Shown piece after piece: positions 1 to 9,058 of a stretch of 64,000 nt of DNA (position 1 is the stretch's first letter; every line of letters begins with the position of its first letter). The notes under the pieces were generated by a model, which saw nothing but the letters and a program-made list of their open reading frames with translations, did not search any database and was not told the DNA's origin. Source of the DNA: Pseudomonadota bacterium (GTDB lineage: Bacteria; Pseudomonadota; Alphaproteobacteria; Reyranellales; Reyranellaceae); the NCBI GenBank assembly GCA_018242505.1, contig JAFEBU010000056.1, forward strand, positions 21,479 through 85,478, read 5' to 3'. Position numbers and translations under genes: made by a program.

Positions 1-1392
1 GGTATTGCCCTTGTCGGCATGGGAGGTGACGACGCGGAACCAGCGGCCCCATTGCGGCTCCTTGCCGGGCGCGCCCTCCTGCGGCAGGTCGGCGGTCACG
101 GGATGGCGCCGTCCGATATCGGTGACCTTGGGCTTGAAGCCCTGCTCGAGCACATCGCCGGCCGGCGCAGCCGGCAGGATGGCGCCGAGCGGCGTGCGGT
201 AGAGCGAACGCTGGGTGGCGAAGACCGGGCCGACGGAGACCAGGAGCGCGCCGCCGTCCTTCACGTATTCGGCGATGTTGCGGAAGTATTCGCGCGTGAT
301 CAGGTTCCCCGACTCGTAGCGGTCGAAGATGATGAGATCGAATTCCTTCAGCTTCTGCTCGAACAGCTCGCGCATCGGGAAGACGATCAGCGACAGCTCG
401 CGCACCGGCGTGAAGTCGTCCTTCTGCGGCGTGCGCAGGATGGTGAAGTGCACCAGGTCGACGGCGGGATCGCTCTTCAACAGGTTCCGCCACGCCCGCT
501 CGCCCTGATAGGGTTCGCCCGAGACCAGCAGCACGCGCAGCCGGTCGCGCACGCCGTTGACGGTGAAGATCGCGCGGTTGTTGTCGAGGGTGAGCTCGCT
601 CGGGCCGGGCGCCGTCTCCAGTTCGACGATGTTCTCGCCGGGATTGGTGACGGTGATGGGCAGCTCGACCGGCTTGCCGACCGGCACTTGCATGTGGCGC
701 ACGACTTCGCCGCCCACCGTCACCGTTACCGGCGCGGAACCGCCGCCGGGATCGTCGACCCGGAACTTGGCGGTCACCTGGTGGCCGACCACGCCAAAGC
801 GCGGCGCCTGCTCGACCGTGATCAGCCGATCACGCTCGCCCTTCTTGCCCGCGATCAAGGCATGCAACGGCGCACCGCCAAGCTCCGGCGGCAGCGTCGG
901 CGGAACGTCATGGACCTGGCCGTCGGTCAGCAGCACGACGCCCGCCAGCCGCTCGGGCGGGACATCGACCAGGGCCGAGCGCATCGCCTCGATCAGGCGC
1001 GTGCCGCCGGGCCGCTCGCTGCCGAGCTGGATGTGCGACGGCGGCAGCACCGCTTCGCGCACCTCGAGCCCCTGTTCCTGGCCCAATTTGCGCTTCAGCA
1101 TTTCGCGCGCCGCCTGGACCTGCTGGCGCCGATCGCCGATCGACATCGAATCGCTGTTGTCGACCACGACCAGCGCCACGTCGGCGATCGGTTTGCGCTT
1201 CTCCTCCACCAGCGACGGATTGGAGAGGGCGGCCAGCACGACCGCGATCGCGCCGATCCGCCACAGCGTGCCGCGCGCGCCGGCGCGCAGGCTCGCCAGG
1301 GCCAGCAGGAGGCCGATGCCGCCCAGCACCGCCAGCACCGTCCACGACAGCAGCGGATCGAAGGCGACGGACACGGCCGAGGACATGTTCAT
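1..1392 (-). CDS. VWA / glutamine-amidotransferase-like membrane protein (3' end outside window)
   Basis: The frame is open from an ATG at 1392 to the left edge, so 464 codons are visible and the C-terminus is missing. Two hydrophobic segments lie near residues 15-35 and 44-58, followed by a von Willebrand A-like domain with a MIDAS-type DNSDS motif at about 78-82. Further on, a stretch containing LIIFDRYESG and DGGALLVSVGP looks like the class I glutamine-amidotransferase-like fold common in these proteins. The ATG overlaps the TGA of the upstream DUF4159 gene (ATGA), so the two are translationally coupled. It is the last visible member of a MoxR-DUF58-BatA/DUF4159-VWA operon, a set generally linked to envelope or protein-complex assembly. 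Its exact role is unknown. Confidence 0.75.
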   Translation of the reverse strand, partial: MNMSSAVSVAFDPLLSWTVLAVLGGIGLLLALASLRAGARGTLWRIGAIAVVLAALSNPSLVEEKRKPIADVALVVVDNSDSMSIGDRRQQVQAAREMLKRKLGQEQGLEVREAVLPPSHIQLGSERPGGTRLIEAMRSALVDVPPERLAGVVLLTDGQVHDVPPTLPPELGGAPLHALIAGKKGERDRLITVEQAPRFGVVGHQVTAKFRVDDPGGGSAPVTVTVGGEVVRHMQVPVGKPVELPITVTNPGENIVELETAPGPSELTLDNNRAIFTVNGVRDRLRVLLVSGEPYQGERAWRNLLKSDPAVDLVHFTILRTPQKDDFTPVRELSLIVFPMRELFEQKLKEFDLIIFDRYESGNLITREYFRNIAEYVKDGGALLVSVGPVFATQRSLYRTPLGAILPAAPAGDVLEQGFKPKVTDIGRRHPVTADLPQEGAPGKEPQWGRWFRVVTSHADKGNT

Positions 1393-4178
1393 CGGCGCAG
1401 CCTCTGCATGATGTCCTGGAGATGGACGGCGTCGTCCTTGTAGTTGCCGGTCAACGCCACCATGACGAGGTTGACGCCGAAGCGGAACGCCATCTCGCGC
1501 TGCGTCTCGCCGCCCGGCGACACCGGCATCAGGCCGCGCCCGCGCTGGTCGACGGCCCAGGCCCCGGCATAGTCGTTGGAACCGATGATGATGGTGGGAA
1601 CGCCGTCATTCACCCGGCCGTTGCCGGCTTCGATCCAGAGCTTGCCGCCCTGCCAGCGACCCGGGAAGTCGGACAGCAGATAGAACGACTTGGTCAGCAC
1701 ATAGTCGGACGGCATGGAGACCAGCGGCGGCAGCTCGATGGCGCCGAGCAGCCGCTTGAGGTCGGGATTGCCGTTGGCCGGCCGGTCGAAGCTCATCTGC
1801 TGGTCGCGCGTGTCGACGAAGACGATGCCGCCGGTGCGCAGATAGCGGTCGAGCGCGGCCGACGCCTTTGGCGAGAGGTTGGGCTGGGTCGAGGTGATCG
1901 GCCAGTAGATCAGCGGGAACAGCCGCGGCTCGTCGCGTTCGAGATCGATGCCGACCGGATCGGCGGGCTCGACCGAGGTCCGGCTGCGCAACACTTCGCT
2001 CAGCCCTTCGAGGCCGGCGCGGCTGGTGTCGTCGACGTCCTTGTCGCCGGTCACGATGTAGGCGAGGCGCACGTCGAGCGCGCCGCGCAGGGCCTCCTCC
2101 TCGGAGAGCGGCGGCGGGGGCGTCTTGTCCTCGTTGGGTGCGGCGACCTTGACGAGAGGCGTGGGCTGCTGCGCTTGAACCGGGGGTGGATATGCGAACA
2201 GGCCGCCGGCGAGCACGATGGCCAATGCGGTCGTCGCCGCGTGTCTCAGCCGGACGGCGCGGGGCAGCAGGCCGCGCAGCCACAGCGAGATCAGGAAGTC
2301 GCTCAGCAACAAGGCCACCGCCGCCAGCAGGAACCAGCGCGTGAGATCGGTCTCGCCGCCTTCGGACAAGCGGTCGGTCGCGACGCCCGGGGGCAGGACG
2401 AGCGGTTTGGGCGGATCGACATGGTCTCCCAGATTGAATGCCACATGGGCGTTTTCGTCACCATAGAGTCCGGGAGGCGTCGTCGGCTTGGGCTTGAAGC
2501 TGCGATTGGCGTCGGCCGGCAGTATTTGCACGCCGGCCGGTGGCGCGCCGAGCCGGCCGAAGCCGTCGAGCGTGCGCCACGGCTTCAGCGCCTTGTTGAT
2601 GCCGTCGCCCGCGATGCCGCGCGACAGCAGCACCAGTCGCTGCAGCATGTCGACGAAAAGACCGGAGAGCGCGAGGTTGCTCCAGCTGGTGTTGGCCGTC
2701 GTGTGCACCAGCACGAGATACCCCTTGCCGCGCTTCTCGGCCGTGACCAGCGGCGTGCCGTCGCTGAGCCGTGCCCAGGTCTTGTCGCTGAGGTCGGGCG
2801 TCGGTTCGGCCAGCACCTGCTGGGAGATGCGCACGTCCTTCGGAATGGGGATGCCGAAGAAGGGACTGTTGGTCGGAAAGTCGGCGAGGGTCGCGGGCGT
2901 GCCCCAGCTCATGACGCCGCCCAGCGAGCGGTCGCCCAGCCGCAGCGGCACCGGGACGAGCGTGTCGCCACCGGCCGCCAGGTTGGGGCCGGCGAAGCGC
3001 ACCGCGATGCCGCCCTGCTCGATCCACTTGGCGATCTCCTCGCGATCGTGGGGCGAGGGCGCCGAGCTGTCGGGGACCAGCAGGACGGCGGTGTTGCGCG
3101 TGAGCACGTTCTCGCGGTCGCCGATGCTGAGGCTGACATAAGGATCGAGCGCGCGCTCGAGGAAGTAGACCTCCTGCAGGAGCGGCTGGCCGTTGGCCGC
3201 CGCGCGCTCACCCAGGATCGAGACGGGCCGGCGGCGGCTGCGTTCGTCCAGCAGCACCACGCTGCCCGCGCCGCCCTGGCCCTCGATCTCGAGCCGCGCC
3301 ATGCGGTTGCGCAGCTCGACCGGGGCGTCGAGCACGCCTTCGCCCTGGGTGCTGGTCGCGGCAAAATCGAGATCGATGCGGGCCACGACGCGGCCCTGCT
3401 CGTCCTCGGCGCGGATCGCGGTCTTGCGGGGGCCGTCGGCGACCGGGCGCAGCGCCCGCACCTTGAGATCGCGGCCCTCGGCGTCGGGCGGCAGCAGCAC
3501 AAGGGGCGTCGTCGCCTGGTCGGGCAGCACGACCTCGAGGCCGCCGAGCGCGCGCAACCGAGCGGTGAGCTTCTCCGCGCCCGGGCCCGCGAGGCCGTCG
3601 CTCAGCCATACTGCATAGGCGTTGGAGTCGATGTCCATGTGATCGAGCTGGGCGACGGCTGCGGCGCGGTCGGTCGGCCAGGGCTTCGGCTGCATCGCCC
3701 GCAGCAGCGTGCGTGCCTCCTCGGGCCGGAGCGCACCCTGCTTCGGCGCCGGCGCGTCGAGCGGCTGCGGCGCGGTGCCCAGCAGCACGACCGGGCGGCC
3801 GCCGCGCTCGGCACGGTCGATCAGCCGCTCGGCATGGGCGATGCGCGCCGTCCAGCCCGGCGCGGCCGCCCAGCCGTCATCGATCATCAGCAGGAGCGGC
3901 CCTTTGCCCGGCAATTCGGCTTGCGGATTGAGGAGCGGTTTGGCGACGGCCAGGATCAAGGCGGTGGCGAGCAGCAGCCGCAGCAGCAGGAGCCACCACG
4001 GCATCTTCATCGGCGTCTGCTCGGTCGGCTCCAGCCCCATCAGCAGGCGTATCGCGGGAAAACGCACCAGCCGCGGCAACGGCGGGATCATGCGCAGCAG
4101 CCAATAGATCACCGGCAGCACCAGCAGGAGCGCCAGCATGCCCGGCGCCGCGAACGCAAAGGCGCCGAGGCTCAGCAT
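1389..4178 (-). CDS. BatA N-terminal / DUF4159 domain membrane protein
   Basis: This is a 929-residue protein. The first 80 residues match the BatA (aerotolerance regulator N-terminal) pattern, with two membrane spans (about 10-30 and 60-80) around the RFPAIRLL region. A VWA-like periplasmic part follows, then a membrane span near residue 640 and a second hydrophobic stretch ending in a signal-like AYPPPVQAQ. The last 210 residues form a DUF4159 domain, with LIYWPITSTQPNLS and GGIVFVDTRDQ. The start is an ATG 129 bases after the DUF58 stop; no stronger upstream start was found, since a stop lies in frame at 4245-4247. It sits in the MoxR cluster and is probably an inner-membrane partner of that chaperone-like ATPase. 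That partnership is inference. Confidence 0.82.
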   Translation of the reverse strand: MLSLGAFAFAAPGMLALLLVLPVIYWLLRMIPPLPRLVRFPAIRLLMGLEPTEQTPMKMPWWLLLLRLLLATALILAVAKPLLNPQAELPGKGPLLLMIDDGWAAAPGWTARIAHAERLIDRAERGGRPVVLLGTAPQPLDAPAPKQGALRPEEARTLLRAMQPKPWPTDRAAAVAQLDHMDIDSNAYAVWLSDGLAGPGAEKLTARLRALGGLEVVLPDQATTPLVLLPPDAEGRDLKVRALRPVADGPRKTAIRAEDEQGRVVARIDLDFAATSTQGEGVLDAPVELRNRMARLEIEGQGGAGSVVLLDERSRRRPVSILGERAAANGQPLLQEVYFLERALDPYVSLSIGDRENVLTRNTAVLLVPDSSAPSPHDREEIAKWIEQGGIAVRFAGPNLAAGGDTLVPVPLRLGDRSLGGVMSWGTPATLADFPTNSPFFGIPIPKDVRISQQVLAEPTPDLSDKTWARLSDGTPLVTAEKRGKGYLVLVHTTANTSWSNLALSGLFVDMLQRLVLLSRGIAGDGINKALKPWRTLDGFGRLGAPPAGVQILPADANRSFKPKPTTPPGLYGDENAHVAFNLGDHVDPPKPLVLPPGVATDRLSEGGETDLTRWFLLAAVALLLSDFLISLWLRGLLPRAVRLRHAATTALAIVLAGGLFAYPPPVQAQQPTPLVKVAAPNEDKTPPPPLSEEEALRGALDVRLAYIVTGDKDVDDTSRAGLEGLSEVLRSRTSVEPADPVGIDLERDEPRLFPLIYWPITSTQPNLSPKASAALDRYLRTGGIVFVDTRDQQMSFDRPANGNPDLKRLLGAIELPPLVSMPSDYVLTKSFYLLSDFPGRWQGGKLWIEAGNGRVNDGVPTIIIGSNDYAGAWAVDQRGRGLMPVSPGGETQREMAFRFGVNLVMVALTGNYKDDAVHLQDIMQRLRR

Positions 4179-4307
4179 GGGCGGCTGGGAGCGCGCGACT
4201 CGCGCGGAGCAATCTCCGCGCTCAGTCGCACGGCTTTCTCGCCGTCAGCGAAGATCGCGCCACCGGAGGGACGCATCCGCGGCAGAGAGAGGAGTTGAAA
4301 CAGCATA

Positions 4308-5201
4308 TCAGGCCGCATTCAGGCGACGCAGGTCGGCCATCGCCAGGTAAAGGGAGAGGAGCACGGTTTGCGCCGGCCGGTCGGTGCGATGCAGGTGCAC
4401 CGTCCAGTCGGCGGGGCGGGCCAGCCGTTGCAAGCCCTCGCGCTGCGCGGCCAGGCGCGCGCCATAGGCCTCGCGCACGGTCTCGACGCGGCGGATCGTG
4501 TGGTGTCCTTCCGCTTCGAGGCCCTCGAACTTCACATGGCCGTCGAACGGCAGATCCTCTTCGGCCGGGTCCAGGACCTGCACCAGATGGCCGCGTACGC
4601 CGATACTCGCATAGTGCCGGATAACCGCCTCGATCCTGTCGAGCGGATCGAGCCAGTCGGACACCAGCACCACCGTACCGTGCGCCGGCAAGGGCATCAG
4701 CGGTGGCAGGCTGGGCGGTGGGGCGGCGCTGTCCTTCGTTTCGGTAAACAGCGCCTCGGCCATGCGCCGGACGGCGATGCGGCCGGTGCTGGGCCGCATG
4801 CCGCTGCCCAGGATCGCAATGCGCTCGCTGGCGTCGGTCAGGAGGTTGGCGAGCGCCAGCACGATCAGCTCGGCGCGCTGGGCCTTGGTGTCGAGGTTGC
4901 GCAGCGAGGCGTATTGCATCGATGGCGAAGCGTCGCGCCACAGCCAGACGCTGGCGGCGGCCTCCCACTCGGTCTCGCGCACGAACAGCGCGCGGCTGCG
5001 TGCGCTTTGGCGCCAGTCGATACGGCTTGCGCTGTCGCCATCGCGATATTGCCGGTACTGCCAGAAGGCGTCGCCCTGGCCGACGCGACGGCGACCGTGA
5101 ACGCCCTGGATCACGGTCGCGGCGACGCGATCGGCCGCCACCATCAGCGCGGGCAGGGTGCCGGCAAGCTCGAGCGACCGGTTGAGGGTTGACTGGGCCA
5201 T
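4308..5201 (-). CDS. DUF58 domain-containing protein
   Basis: The DUF58 signature is clear: GRRRVGQGDAFWQYRQY followed by SRIDWRQSAR, then a VWA-like core with the acidic start WLWRDASPSM. DUF58 proteins are encoded beside MoxR ATPases and are thought to be their partners. The protein is 297 residues from the ATG at 5201, which is 21 bases after the moxR stop. A GTG at 5240 would add 13 residues and overlap moxR. I prefer the ATG because the extra residues are unlike the family's N-terminus, but no strong Shine-Dalgarno decides it. The gene lies between moxR and the DUF4159 gene on the same strand, so co-transcription is likely. Confidence 0.82.
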   Translation of the reverse strand: MAQSTLNRSLELAGTLPALMVAADRVAATVIQGVHGRRRVGQGDAFWQYRQYRDGDSASRIDWRQSARSRALFVRETEWEAAASVWLWRDASPSMQYASLRNLDTKAQRAELIVLALANLLTDASERIAILGSGMRPSTGRIAVRRMAEALFTETKDSAAPPPSLPPLMPLPAHGTVVLVSDWLDPLDRIEAVIRHYASIGVRGHLVQVLDPAEEDLPFDGHVKFEGLEAEGHHTIRRVETVREAYGARLAAQREGLQRLARPADWTVHLHRTDRPAQTVLLSLYLAMADLRRLNAA

Positions 5202-5221
5202 CTGTTCGGGCGGTGCAATGC

Positions 5222-6235
5222 CTAGGCCAGCCGCGCGCACATCTGGCCGATCACCGACTCGACCGTAATGCCTTCGGCGCGGGCGGAGAAGTTCATCGCC
5301 ATGCGATGGCGCAGGATCGGTCCGGCCAGGGCCGCCACATCGTCGATCGACGGCGCGAGGCGTCCCTGGATGATGGCGCGGGCGCGGCAGGCCAGCATGA
5401 AGGCCTGGCTGGCGCGCGGTCCCGGCCCCCAGGCGACGCGCTGGCGTACGACGTCGAGGTCGGTCGACTCCGGGCGGCCGGCGCGGACCAGCTTCAGGAT
5501 GGCATCGACCACGCTCTGTCCAATCGGCAGGCGGCGGACCAGGGCCTGGGCCGCCATCAGCTCGGCCGGCGTCAGCGCCTGGCTCGTAACCGGAACGGTG
5601 GCCCCGGTCGTTGCGATCATGATCTGGCGTTCAGCCTCCTCGTCCGGATAGCCGACATCGACCTGCAGCAGGAAGCGGTCGAGCTGGGCCTCGGGCAATG
5701 GATAGGTCCCCTCCTGCTCCAGGGGGTTCTGGGTCGCCAGCACATGGAAGGGAAGCGGCAGGTCGTAGCGCTTGCCGGCCACCGTCACATGGCGTTCCTG
5801 CATGCTTTGCAGCAAAGCGGATTGGGTGCGCGGGCTCGCGCGGTTGATCTCGTCGGCCATCAGGAGCTGGGCGAAGACCGGCCCCTGGATGAAACGGAAG
5901 GAGCGCCGGCCGGTGTCGGTTTCCTCCAGCACCTCCGAGCCCAGGATGTCGGCCGGCATCAGATCGGGCGTGAACTGGATACGCTTGGCGTCCATGCCCA
6001 GGACCGTGCCCAGGGTCTCCACCAGCTTGGTCTTGGCCAGGCCCGGAACGCCGATCAACAGGAGGTGACCTCCCGAAAGGAGCGCAACCAGGGTTTGATC
6101 GATGACATCCTGCTGGCCATAAATGACCGCGCCGATGGCGGCACGGGCGGCCCGCAACTGGCCACCCAGCCGCTCGATATCGGCCAGGGCGGCTTGGGCG
6201 TCGGCGTCGGTGGCGGTCGATGTGTCGGGGGCCAC
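5222..6235 (-). CDS. MoxR family AAA+ ATPase
   Basis: This 337-residue AAA+ protein of the MoxR type has Walker A GVPGLAKTK at about 62-70, Walker B LLMADEINRASP at about 127-138 and a sensor 1-like ATQNP. MoxR ATPases act as chaperones that mature or insert metal centres or assemble complexes, together with VWA-domain partners. Three such partner-type genes follow on the same strand. The start is GTG at 6235, supported by AGGAG six bases upstream; no ATG fits better. It is the first gene of the operon and is divergent from the Nudix gene across a 66 bp gap that must hold both promoters. The substrate of this MoxR is not apparent from the context. Confidence 0.9.
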   Translation of the reverse strand: MAPDTSTATDADAQAALADIERLGGQLRAARAAIGAVIYGQQDVIDQTLVALLSGGHLLLIGVPGLAKTKLVETLGTVLGMDAKRIQFTPDLMPADILGSEVLEETDTGRRSFRFIQGPVFAQLLMADEINRASPRTQSALLQSMQERHVTVAGKRYDLPLPFHVLATQNPLEQEGTYPLPEAQLDRFLLQVDVGYPDEEAERQIMIATTGATVPVTSQALTPAELMAAQALVRRLPIGQSVVDAILKLVRAGRPESTDLDVVRQRVAWGPGPRASQAFMLACRARAIIQGRLAPSIDDVAALAGPILRHRMAMNFSARAEGITVESVIGQMCARLA

Positions 6236-6301
6236 GAGGCGCTCCTGTTGTCGATGGATTTAAAGTTGAGGGAAGCCCAGAATTGAGGCCGGAACAAGGG
6301 C

Positions 6302-6937
6302 ATGACGGTTGACGAAATTGTGCGCCGGGTGCGCGAACGAAGCGCTCGTCTGGCGGCGGGTTTGCCCGTGGATCCACCTCCTCTCGGCAGCGACCTTTCC
6401 CTGAGCAAGGTGACGGCCGGCTCGCAGGACTGGCGGCCCGCCTCGGTGCTGATGCCGTTGGTGAAACGTCCGGCGGGCGTCACGGTTCTCCTCACCCAGC
6501 GCACCGATGACATGCCGAGCCATGCCGGTCAGATCGCCTTTCCCGGCGGCCGCCGTCAGGCCGACGATTCCGATGCCGTGGCGACCGCCCTGCGCGAGAC
6601 CGAGGAAGAGGTGGGGCTGGCGCGACAATTCGTCGATGTGGTGGGCGAGATCGATCATTACCGGACTGGAACCGGCTATGAGATCACGCCCATCGTCGGC
6701 ATCATCGCTCCGGGATTCACGCTCCATGCGGACCCGCGCGAAGTGGCCGACGTGTTCGAGGTGCCGCTTGACCACTTCCTCGACGAGGTCAACCACAAGA
6801 TCGGCAGCCGCATCCACCAGGGCCGTGAACGCCGCTACTACGAGATGCCCTACGGCGAGCGCTACATCTGGGGGGCGACAGCCGGTATGCTGAAGAACCT
6901 GCACTTCATTCTGACCAACGGCGGCGACCGAACATGA
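6302..6937 (+). CDS. Nudix hydrolase, CoA pyrophosphatase type
   Basis: This protein of 211 residues carries the UPF0035 signature that marks CoA diphosphatases (LLTQRTDDMPSHAG followed by QIAFPGG, about 63-83). It directly precedes the Nudix box, whose RETEEEVG core is at about 98-105. The family splits coenzyme A into phosphopantetheine and 3',5'-ADP. The Nudix box glutamates expected for metal binding are present. Its neighbours downstream, a small DUF6111-like protein and a CCA-adding enzyme, form a common alphaproteobacterial order. A 270 bp non-coding gap separates it from them. Specific substrate preference within the family is assumed, not shown. Confidence 0.88.
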   Translation: MTVDEIVRRVRERSARLAAGLPVDPPPLGSDLSLSKVTAGSQDWRPASVLMPLVKRPAGVTVLLTQRTDDMPSHAGQIAFPGGRRQADDSDAVATALRETEEEVGLARQFVDVVGEIDHYRTGTGYEITPIVGIIAPGFTLHADPREVADVFEVPLDHFLDEVNHKIGSRIHQGRERRYYEMPYGERYIWGATAGMLKNLHFILTNGGDRT

Positions 6938-7062
6938 CTCGAGCGCCATCAGTCTTTCTTCCCTGCCGCGAAGCACGCGACGGGAAAGTGTCGCCGTCTC
7001 GCCGTTTCGTCCCCTTCGGCAGCGAAAGCGGCGACAATGGGGTCGCGGGCTTTCTCCCCGGC

Positions 7063-7110
7063 GAATTCCCGGTGGAGTTTCCAGTGGAGTTCCCGGTCGA
7101 GTTCCCAATC
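7063..7110. repeat. Four tandem copies of a 12-bp unit
   Basis: Units at 7063-7074, 7075-7086, 7087-7098 and 7099-7110 share the pattern GARTTYCCRRTS and differ at a few positions. They lie in the gap between the Nudix and DUF6111-like genes. In one plus frame the repeats would encode four-residue repeats of the type EFPV. I see no domain or ribosome binding site to support that as a gene, so I treat it as a short minisatellite. Confidence 0.8.
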
Positions 7111-7157
7111 GGGGCATTGGTTGCTTCCGACCCCTTCGTCGGCGCGACACGCCGCCA

Positions 7158-7188
7158 CCTTCCCTTGGCGGCTCCCGCCAAGGGAAGG
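7158..7188. repeat. Strong intergenic hairpin (14-bp perfect stem)
   Basis: A perfect inverted repeat has arms at 7158-7171 and 7175-7188 and a 3-base loop, and lies 20 bases upstream of the GTG start of the DUF6111-like gene. It has no T-run on either side, so it is not a classic terminator. It resembles the REP-like palindromes scattered between alphaproteobacterial genes. It could also affect translation or mRNA stability of the gene that follows. Confidence 0.7.
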
Positions 7189-7207
7189 GTTTGATCGGGA
7201 ACGCGCC

Positions 7208-7441
7208 GTGCGCATCGTCTTGTTGGTGATCGTCCTGGTGACGGCGCCGACCGTGGCCTTCTTCCTCTGGGCATGGGGCGTGAAGATCAAGGAAGAGCGC
7301 AAGCTCGCCGGCACCCTGCCGGACTGGCAGGACCTGCCGCTCACCTGGCTCACGATCGCCGGTCTCGTTTGCGTCATCATCGGCGTGCTGGTCATGTTCT
7401 TCACCCAGAACCAGGGCTATGGCGGGCTCTTCGCCTTATGA
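7208..7441 (+). CDS. Small membrane protein, DUF6111-like
   Basis: This is a 77-residue protein starting at a GTG (7208). It has two predicted membrane spans, at about 3-22 (LLVIVLVTAPTVAFFLW) and 48-66 (WLTIAGLVCVIIGVLVMFF), separated by a charged, polar loop containing KIKEERK. Its stop overlaps the ATG of the CCA-adding enzyme gene (ATGA), showing translational coupling. Its size, topology and position between a Nudix hydrolase and the CCA enzyme match the DUF6111 family of alphaproteobacteria. That family match is made from memory of the gene order and the hydropathy pattern. No function is known. Confidence 0.68.
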   Translation: MRIVLLVIVLVTAPTVAFFLWAWGVKIKEERKLAGTLPDWQDLPLTWLTIAGLVCVIIGVLVMFFTQNQGYGGLFAL

Positions 7442-8646
7442 GGCCCAGCGACCGTCTTGTGCCGCCGGCCTGGATGGATGACGGGCCCACGCGCCGCCTG
7501 TTTGCCGCGCTCGGTGCCGGCGGCATCGCGGCCCGTTTCGTCGGCGGCTGCGTGCGCAATGCGGTGCTGGGCCGCGCGATCGACGACATCGACCTCGCAG
7601 TCGACAAGCCGCCGGAAACGGTGATCGCCGCGCTCGGGGCGGCCGGGATCAAGGCGATTCCGACCGGTGTGAAGCACGGCACCGTGACGGCGATTGCCGA
7701 CGGCCGCACCTTCGAGCTGACGACGCTGCGCCGCGATGTCGAGACCGACGGCCGGCGCGCCGTCGTCGCCTTCACCGACGACTGGCTGGAAGATGCGGCG
7801 AGGCGCGACTTCACCTTCAACGCGCTCTACGCCGATCCCGACGGCACGCTCTACGATCCGTTCGAGGGCCGCGCCGACCTGGCGACAGGCCGCGTGCGCT
7901 TCATCGGCGATGCCGATCGGCGCATCGCCGAGGATCGTTTGCGTGTGCTGCGCTTCTTCCGTTTCCATGCCTGGTATGGCCGGCCGCCGGTCGATGCGTT
8001 GGGCTTCGATGCCTGCCGGCGCAACGCCGGAACGCTGGGTGCATTGTCGGGTGAGCGCGTCTCCAAGGAGTTGCTGCGCCTGCTCGAGGCGCCGGCGCCG
8101 GTGGACGCGCTCGAGGCGATGGCCGAGGCCGGCGCGCTCGATCGCTGGCTGCCCGAATATGCCGGCACGGTGCGGCTTCGGGCGTTGATCGCGCGCGAGA
8201 CTCGGCCGGACAAGCTGCGCCGGCTGGCGGCGATCCTGCCGGCCGATGCGGATGCGACGACGATCGGCAAGCGGCTGAAGCTCTCGACCCAGGAGTCGCT
8301 GCGCCTCGGCGTGATGCTGGCGCACGACCCGGTGCTCGATCTTGCCGGCGGCCCGCGGGCATGGCGCGCCGGGATCTATCGTCTCGGCACCCGGCTCTAC
8401 GTCGATCGCCTGCTGCTGGCGGTCGATACGCCGGGCGACTGGCGCGGCGCGCTGGCGCTCGCCGAAAGCTGGACGCCGCCCGAGTTGCCGGTGAGCGGCG
8501 GCGATGCGCTCGAGCTGGGACTGGCGCCCGGTCCGCGGATCGGCGCGCTGATCTCGGCGGTCGAGGACTGGTGGGTGGCGGGCGACTTCGCGGCCGGCCG
8601 CGCCGCCTGCCTCGCCGAGCTCGCGCGGCTGGCGAAGGCATCGTGA
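7438..8646 (+). CDS. cca: CCA tRNA nucleotidyltransferase
   Basis: This 402-residue class II CCA-adding enzyme or poly(A) polymerase-type nucleotidyltransferase builds or repairs the 3' CCA of tRNAs. The motifs visible are the nucleotide-binding GGCVR at 36-40, the catalytic carboxylates in DDIDLAV at 49-55, ARRDFTFNAL at 121-130 (the RRDF motif) and DRLRVLRFFRF at 166-176. The remaining C-terminal part is the helical tRNA-binding region, without an HD domain. The ATG at 7438 overlaps the stop of the previous gene. Whether it adds the whole CCA or only part of it cannot be read from the sequence, but a single such enzyme normally does it all. Confidence 0.92.
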   Translation: MRPSDRLVPPAWMDDGPTRRLFAALGAGGIAARFVGGCVRNAVLGRAIDDIDLAVDKPPETVIAALGAAGIKAIPTGVKHGTVTAIADGRTFELTTLRRDVETDGRRAVVAFTDDWLEDAARRDFTFNALYADPDGTLYDPFEGRADLATGRVRFIGDADRRIAEDRLRVLRFFRFHAWYGRPPVDALGFDACRRNAGTLGALSGERVSKELLRLLEAPAPVDALEAMAEAGALDRWLPEYAGTVRLRALIARETRPDKLRRLAAILPADADATTIGKRLKLSTQESLRLGVMLAHDPVLDLAGGPRAWRAGIYRLGTRLYVDRLLLAVDTPGDWRGALALAESWTPPELPVSGGDALELGLAPGPRIGALISAVEDWWVAGDFAAGRAACLAELARLAKAS

Positions 8647-8656
8647 CCGCGACCGC

Positions 8657-9058
8657 ATGATCCGACCGGGCCTGGCATTTCTCCTGTGGCTGGCGATCGC
8701 GGCCATGGTGATCGTGAACGACGTCATCGGCGACACCTGGATCGCGATGGCGCTCTCGGTGCGCACGGTCGAATGGTACAAGACCCTGGTGCCGCTGCCC
8801 TACGTGATCTCGATGGCGATCATCCATGCGCGCCGCACCACCGGCCCGCGCTGGTTCGAGGCGGCGCTGCTGCCCGCGATGCTGTGGCCGTTCTCGACCG
8901 CCTTCGTCGACTTCCTTTACGGGCGCCTCACCTTCGGCACCGAGTCCGCCGTCTTCCTCGACCGCTTCGCCATCTGGTGGAGCGCACCGTATCCTCTGCT
9001 GATTGTGACGCTGGCCGCGGCGCCGCTGGTGGCCGGCTGGCTGCTTGCGCGGCGATGA
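8657..9058 (+). CDS. Unknown small integral membrane protein
   Basis: This 133-residue protein is unrecognised. It has about four hydrophobic segments: near residues 5-22 (LAFLLWLAIAAMVIVNDVIG), 44-55, 70-90 and 107-130, the last ending in a basic LLARR tail. It contains a short conserved-looking WYKTLVPLPY stretch and no Cys or His cluster. It starts 10 bases after the cca stop. Its TGA overlaps the ATG of the downstream ATPase gene (ATGA), so the two are translationally coupled and perhaps functionally linked. No signal of transfer is seen apart from its position beside a long gene-free stretch. Confidence 0.7.
   Translation: MIRPGLAFLLWLAIAAMVIVNDVIGDTWIAMALSVRTVEWYKTLVPLPYVISMAIIHARRTTGPRWFEAALLPAMLWPFSTAFVDFLYGRLTFGTESAVFLDRFAIWWSAPYPLLIVTLAAAPLVAGWLLARR

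Noticed and set aside
1422..4298. Very long plus-strand open frame (about 958 codons) opposite the DUF4159 gene
   Set aside because: It is rich in arginine and histidine, has no domain or ribosome binding site, and mirrors the minus-strand gene in a GC-rich genome, so it is a shadow frame.
7063..7110. Four evenly spaced 12-bp units considered as a CRISPR-like array
   Set aside because: The units are directly abutting with no spacers and are far too short; there are no cas genes.
6934..7194. 86-codon plus frame over the 12-bp repeats (EFPV repeats)
   Set aside because: The start overlaps the end of the Nudix gene without a Shine-Dalgarno, and the product is low-complexity with no homologue I recognise.
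8686..9054. Extended N-terminus for the ABC-like ATPase
   Set aside because: The residues before the ATG at 9055 overlap the membrane-protein gene in another frame and look antisense-like; the ATGA overlap marks the true start.
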